A stretch of 64,000 bases of DNA from assembly GCA_009692845.1 (NCBI GenBank), contig SHYK01000003.1, forward strand, positions 191,956 through 255,955, read 5' to 3'. Position numbers and translations under genes: made by a program. The stretch's first letter is position 1; each line of letters starts with the position of its first letter. This DNA comes from Chloroflexota bacterium. Its GTDB lineage: Bacteria > Chloroflexota > UBA6077 > SHYK01. The notes beneath the pieces are model-generated. The model did no database searches. It worked only from the letters and a program-made list of their open reading frames with translations, and was not told the DNA's origin. Shown piece by piece: positions 63,019 to 64,000 of this stretch.

Positions 63019-63795
63019 ATGAGCACGGACCAGTCTTTGCTAAATGTCCTCCAGGTGGTGGGACGTGACATGTACCTCACCGGCTTGGTCAGTTCCCATT
63101 CGGGAACCTTGAGCATCCTGGTGGACGGATCGCTGTCGATTACGCGACGAAACGCGATGCTTGGCCGACTGACCACAGATGACCTCATCGATTTGTCCCT
63201 CGACGGTGAGAGTCCCGAGGCGGCTCCAGAAGACGCATTGATCCACCGAGCTATCTACCGGGCCACTTTGGCGAAGGCAGTCATTCATGCCCGACCGACC
63301 GCGACGATGGCGCTCGCCCTGATCGAAGATCGGCTGGCGCCGGCGAATGGCGAAGGCGCAGATTCCTTCGGGGTAGTTTCGGTGGCGATCTCGCAGCGAC
63401 CATTCGGATCAACTGAAGTTGCCGATCTGATGGGACAGATGTTGAAAGAGAGCCGGGTCGCGGTCCTGCGAGGGCGAGGCGTATTCGCCTGGGGCGATGA
63501 TCTCGATGCCGCGTTACATATGGTGTCCCTGCTCGAAGAGATGTGCCGGGTGGCTTATCTCTTCCGGACCTTAAGCCGAGACGACGAGCAGCCGGCCATG
63601 CCGGATCGCTCGGATCGTCAGCCTAGCAACCTCAGCCCTTATCGGACTCCACGCGATGGCGGGAATCGGCCACCAGTCCGACATGGTGGGAACGCGCGCC
63701 GTCCGCCCCCTCCAGCGGGCCCTCGGCGAGACGGGCCGCCCCCGCGACGTCAGGGCGGCGGTGGCGGCGGATCGCCAGGAACCTTTCGCCCCTGA
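63019..63795 (+). CDS. Class II aldolase/adducin-fold protein, metal site degenerate, Pro/Arg/Gly-rich tail
   Basis: Residues 1-190 follow the class II aldolase fold ('GRDMYLTGLVSSHSGTLSIL', 'LTTDDLIDLSLDG', 'AVIHARPTATMALAL', 'VLRGRGVFAWGDDLDAALH'). The metal-binding histidines are mostly gone: the HxH box reads His-Ala-Arg and the later 'NHG' reads 'GRG'. The last ~65 residues are a low-complexity tail rich in Pro, Arg and Gly with RG/RR groups. It starts about 35 nt after the RNase P RNA gene on the same strand. Function unknown; an RNA- or protein-binding role is speculative. Confidence 0.7.
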   Translation: MSTDQSLLNVLQVVGRDMYLTGLVSSHSGTLSILVDGSLSITRRNAMLGRLTTDDLIDLSLDGESPEAAPEDALIHRAIYRATLAKAVIHARPTATMALALIEDRLAPANGEGADSFGVVSVAISQRPFGSTEVADLMGQMLKESRVAVLRGRGVFAWGDDLDAALHMVSLLEEMCRVAYLFRTLSRDDEQPAMPDRSDRQPSNLSPYRTPRDGGNRPPVRHGGNARRPPPPAGPRRDGPPPRRQGGGGGGSPGTFRP

Positions 63796-63810
63796 TCCGT
63801 CCTCCCCGAG

Positions 63811-64000
63811 CTAGTGGGAACGGCATAGAGCGATCAGGTTCTTGCCCGAGGTCAGCGTCTGGACGCGGCTAAACACCTGTTCCAATCGGCGTAGATGGTT
63901 CGATGCTCGTCGGTCCTTGAAGAAGTTGATTGCCACCAAACCGGAGGCGGTCGAGATTGTCTTCAGGCGCCGAAGGAATGGGTGACTAAAGATCTTCCCC
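63811..64000 (-). CDS. 3' end of an unidentified gene
   Basis: An open frame enters from the right edge and ends at the TAG at 63811-63813: about 62 residues, ending 'VFSRVQTLTSGKNLIALCRS' plus His. The composition (basic, helical, 'LRRLKTISTASGLVAINFF') looks like real coding sequence and the position, convergent with the aldolase-like gene, fits. No family recognised from this fragment. Confidence 0.5.
   Translation of the reverse strand, partial: GKIFSHPFLRRLKTISTASGLVAINFFKDRRASNHLRRLEQVFSRVQTLTSGKNLIALCRSH

Overview
The window is GC-rich, gene-dense bacterial chromosome. Gene content and style (Flp-type pilin, lipoproteins, several GT-C membrane glycosyltransferases, a pyruvoyl-type arginine decarboxylase route to spermidine, TATAAT-like -10 elements, small GC-rich hairpin repeats, many GTG/TTG starts) best fit a Chloroflexota-like lineage. 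This is an inference from gene content, not a placement.

Layout. 0-1.7 kb: end of a LysR regulator, an isoprenylcysteine-methyltransferase-type membrane protein and a 58-aa Flp pilin. 1.9-9.4 kb: partial histidine cluster (hisZ/hisS-like, long-form hisG, hisD, hisC, hisB), then a cupin and tyrS. 9.4-12.8 kb: two GT-C membrane glycosyltransferase-like proteins separated by a hairpin repeat. 12.8-15.7 kb: small proteins and purB. 15.8-17.4 kb: a frameshifted, truncated VPS10/BNR-repeat gene. 17.6-22.4 kb (minus): purS, purC, a purD-purE fusion, and guaA behind a tandem repeat. 22.6-27.5 kb: rsmI, a methyltransferase, a GT4 glycosyltransferase, a TusA-like protein, nadC and a histidine phosphatase. 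27.6-30.2 kb (minus): fchA-folD-M28 peptidase-acylphosphatase. 30.3-31.3 kb: murI, then a compact small transcript with a 14-codon ORF whose Shine-Dalgarno is locked in a perfect hairpin, ending in a 27-bp-stem terminator. 31.3-34.3 kb: GT-C protein and fabI.

34.4-38.6 kb looks like an old integration site: tRNA-Leu(CAA), an N-terminally truncated tyrosine recombinase, a DHH phosphoesterase, a 6PGDH-like dehydrogenase, and two frameshifted genes (a small ORF and a DyP peroxidase). 38.6-51.1 kb: alpha/beta hydrolase, holin-4-type membrane protein, pcrA-type helicase, FAD enzymes, RDD protein, ComEC with a degenerate hydrolase domain, a beta-propeller protein and an MBL-fold hydrolase. 51.2-56.5 kb: GNAT, ilvD, a cyclophilin lipoprotein and an S41-family protein lacking its catalytic Ser/Lys. 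56.6-59.1 kb (minus): a four-gene arginine-to-spermidine operon. 59.2-64 kb: trmI, a universal stress protein, guaB behind a probable attenuator, the RNase P RNA gene, a degenerate class II aldolase-fold protein with a Pro/Arg/Gly-rich tail, and the end of an unidentified gene.

Recurring themes: apparent pseudoenzymes (S41 protein, ComEC hydrolase domain, aldolase-fold protein, HisRS-like protein); a FolD lacking its cyclohydrolase lysine beside a separate cyclohydrolase; and three genes whose best-supported start is a near-cognate codon (ATC, CTG, ACG) with a well-placed Shine-Dalgarno. The standout candidate for something undescribed is the small transcript at 31.16-31.31 kb.
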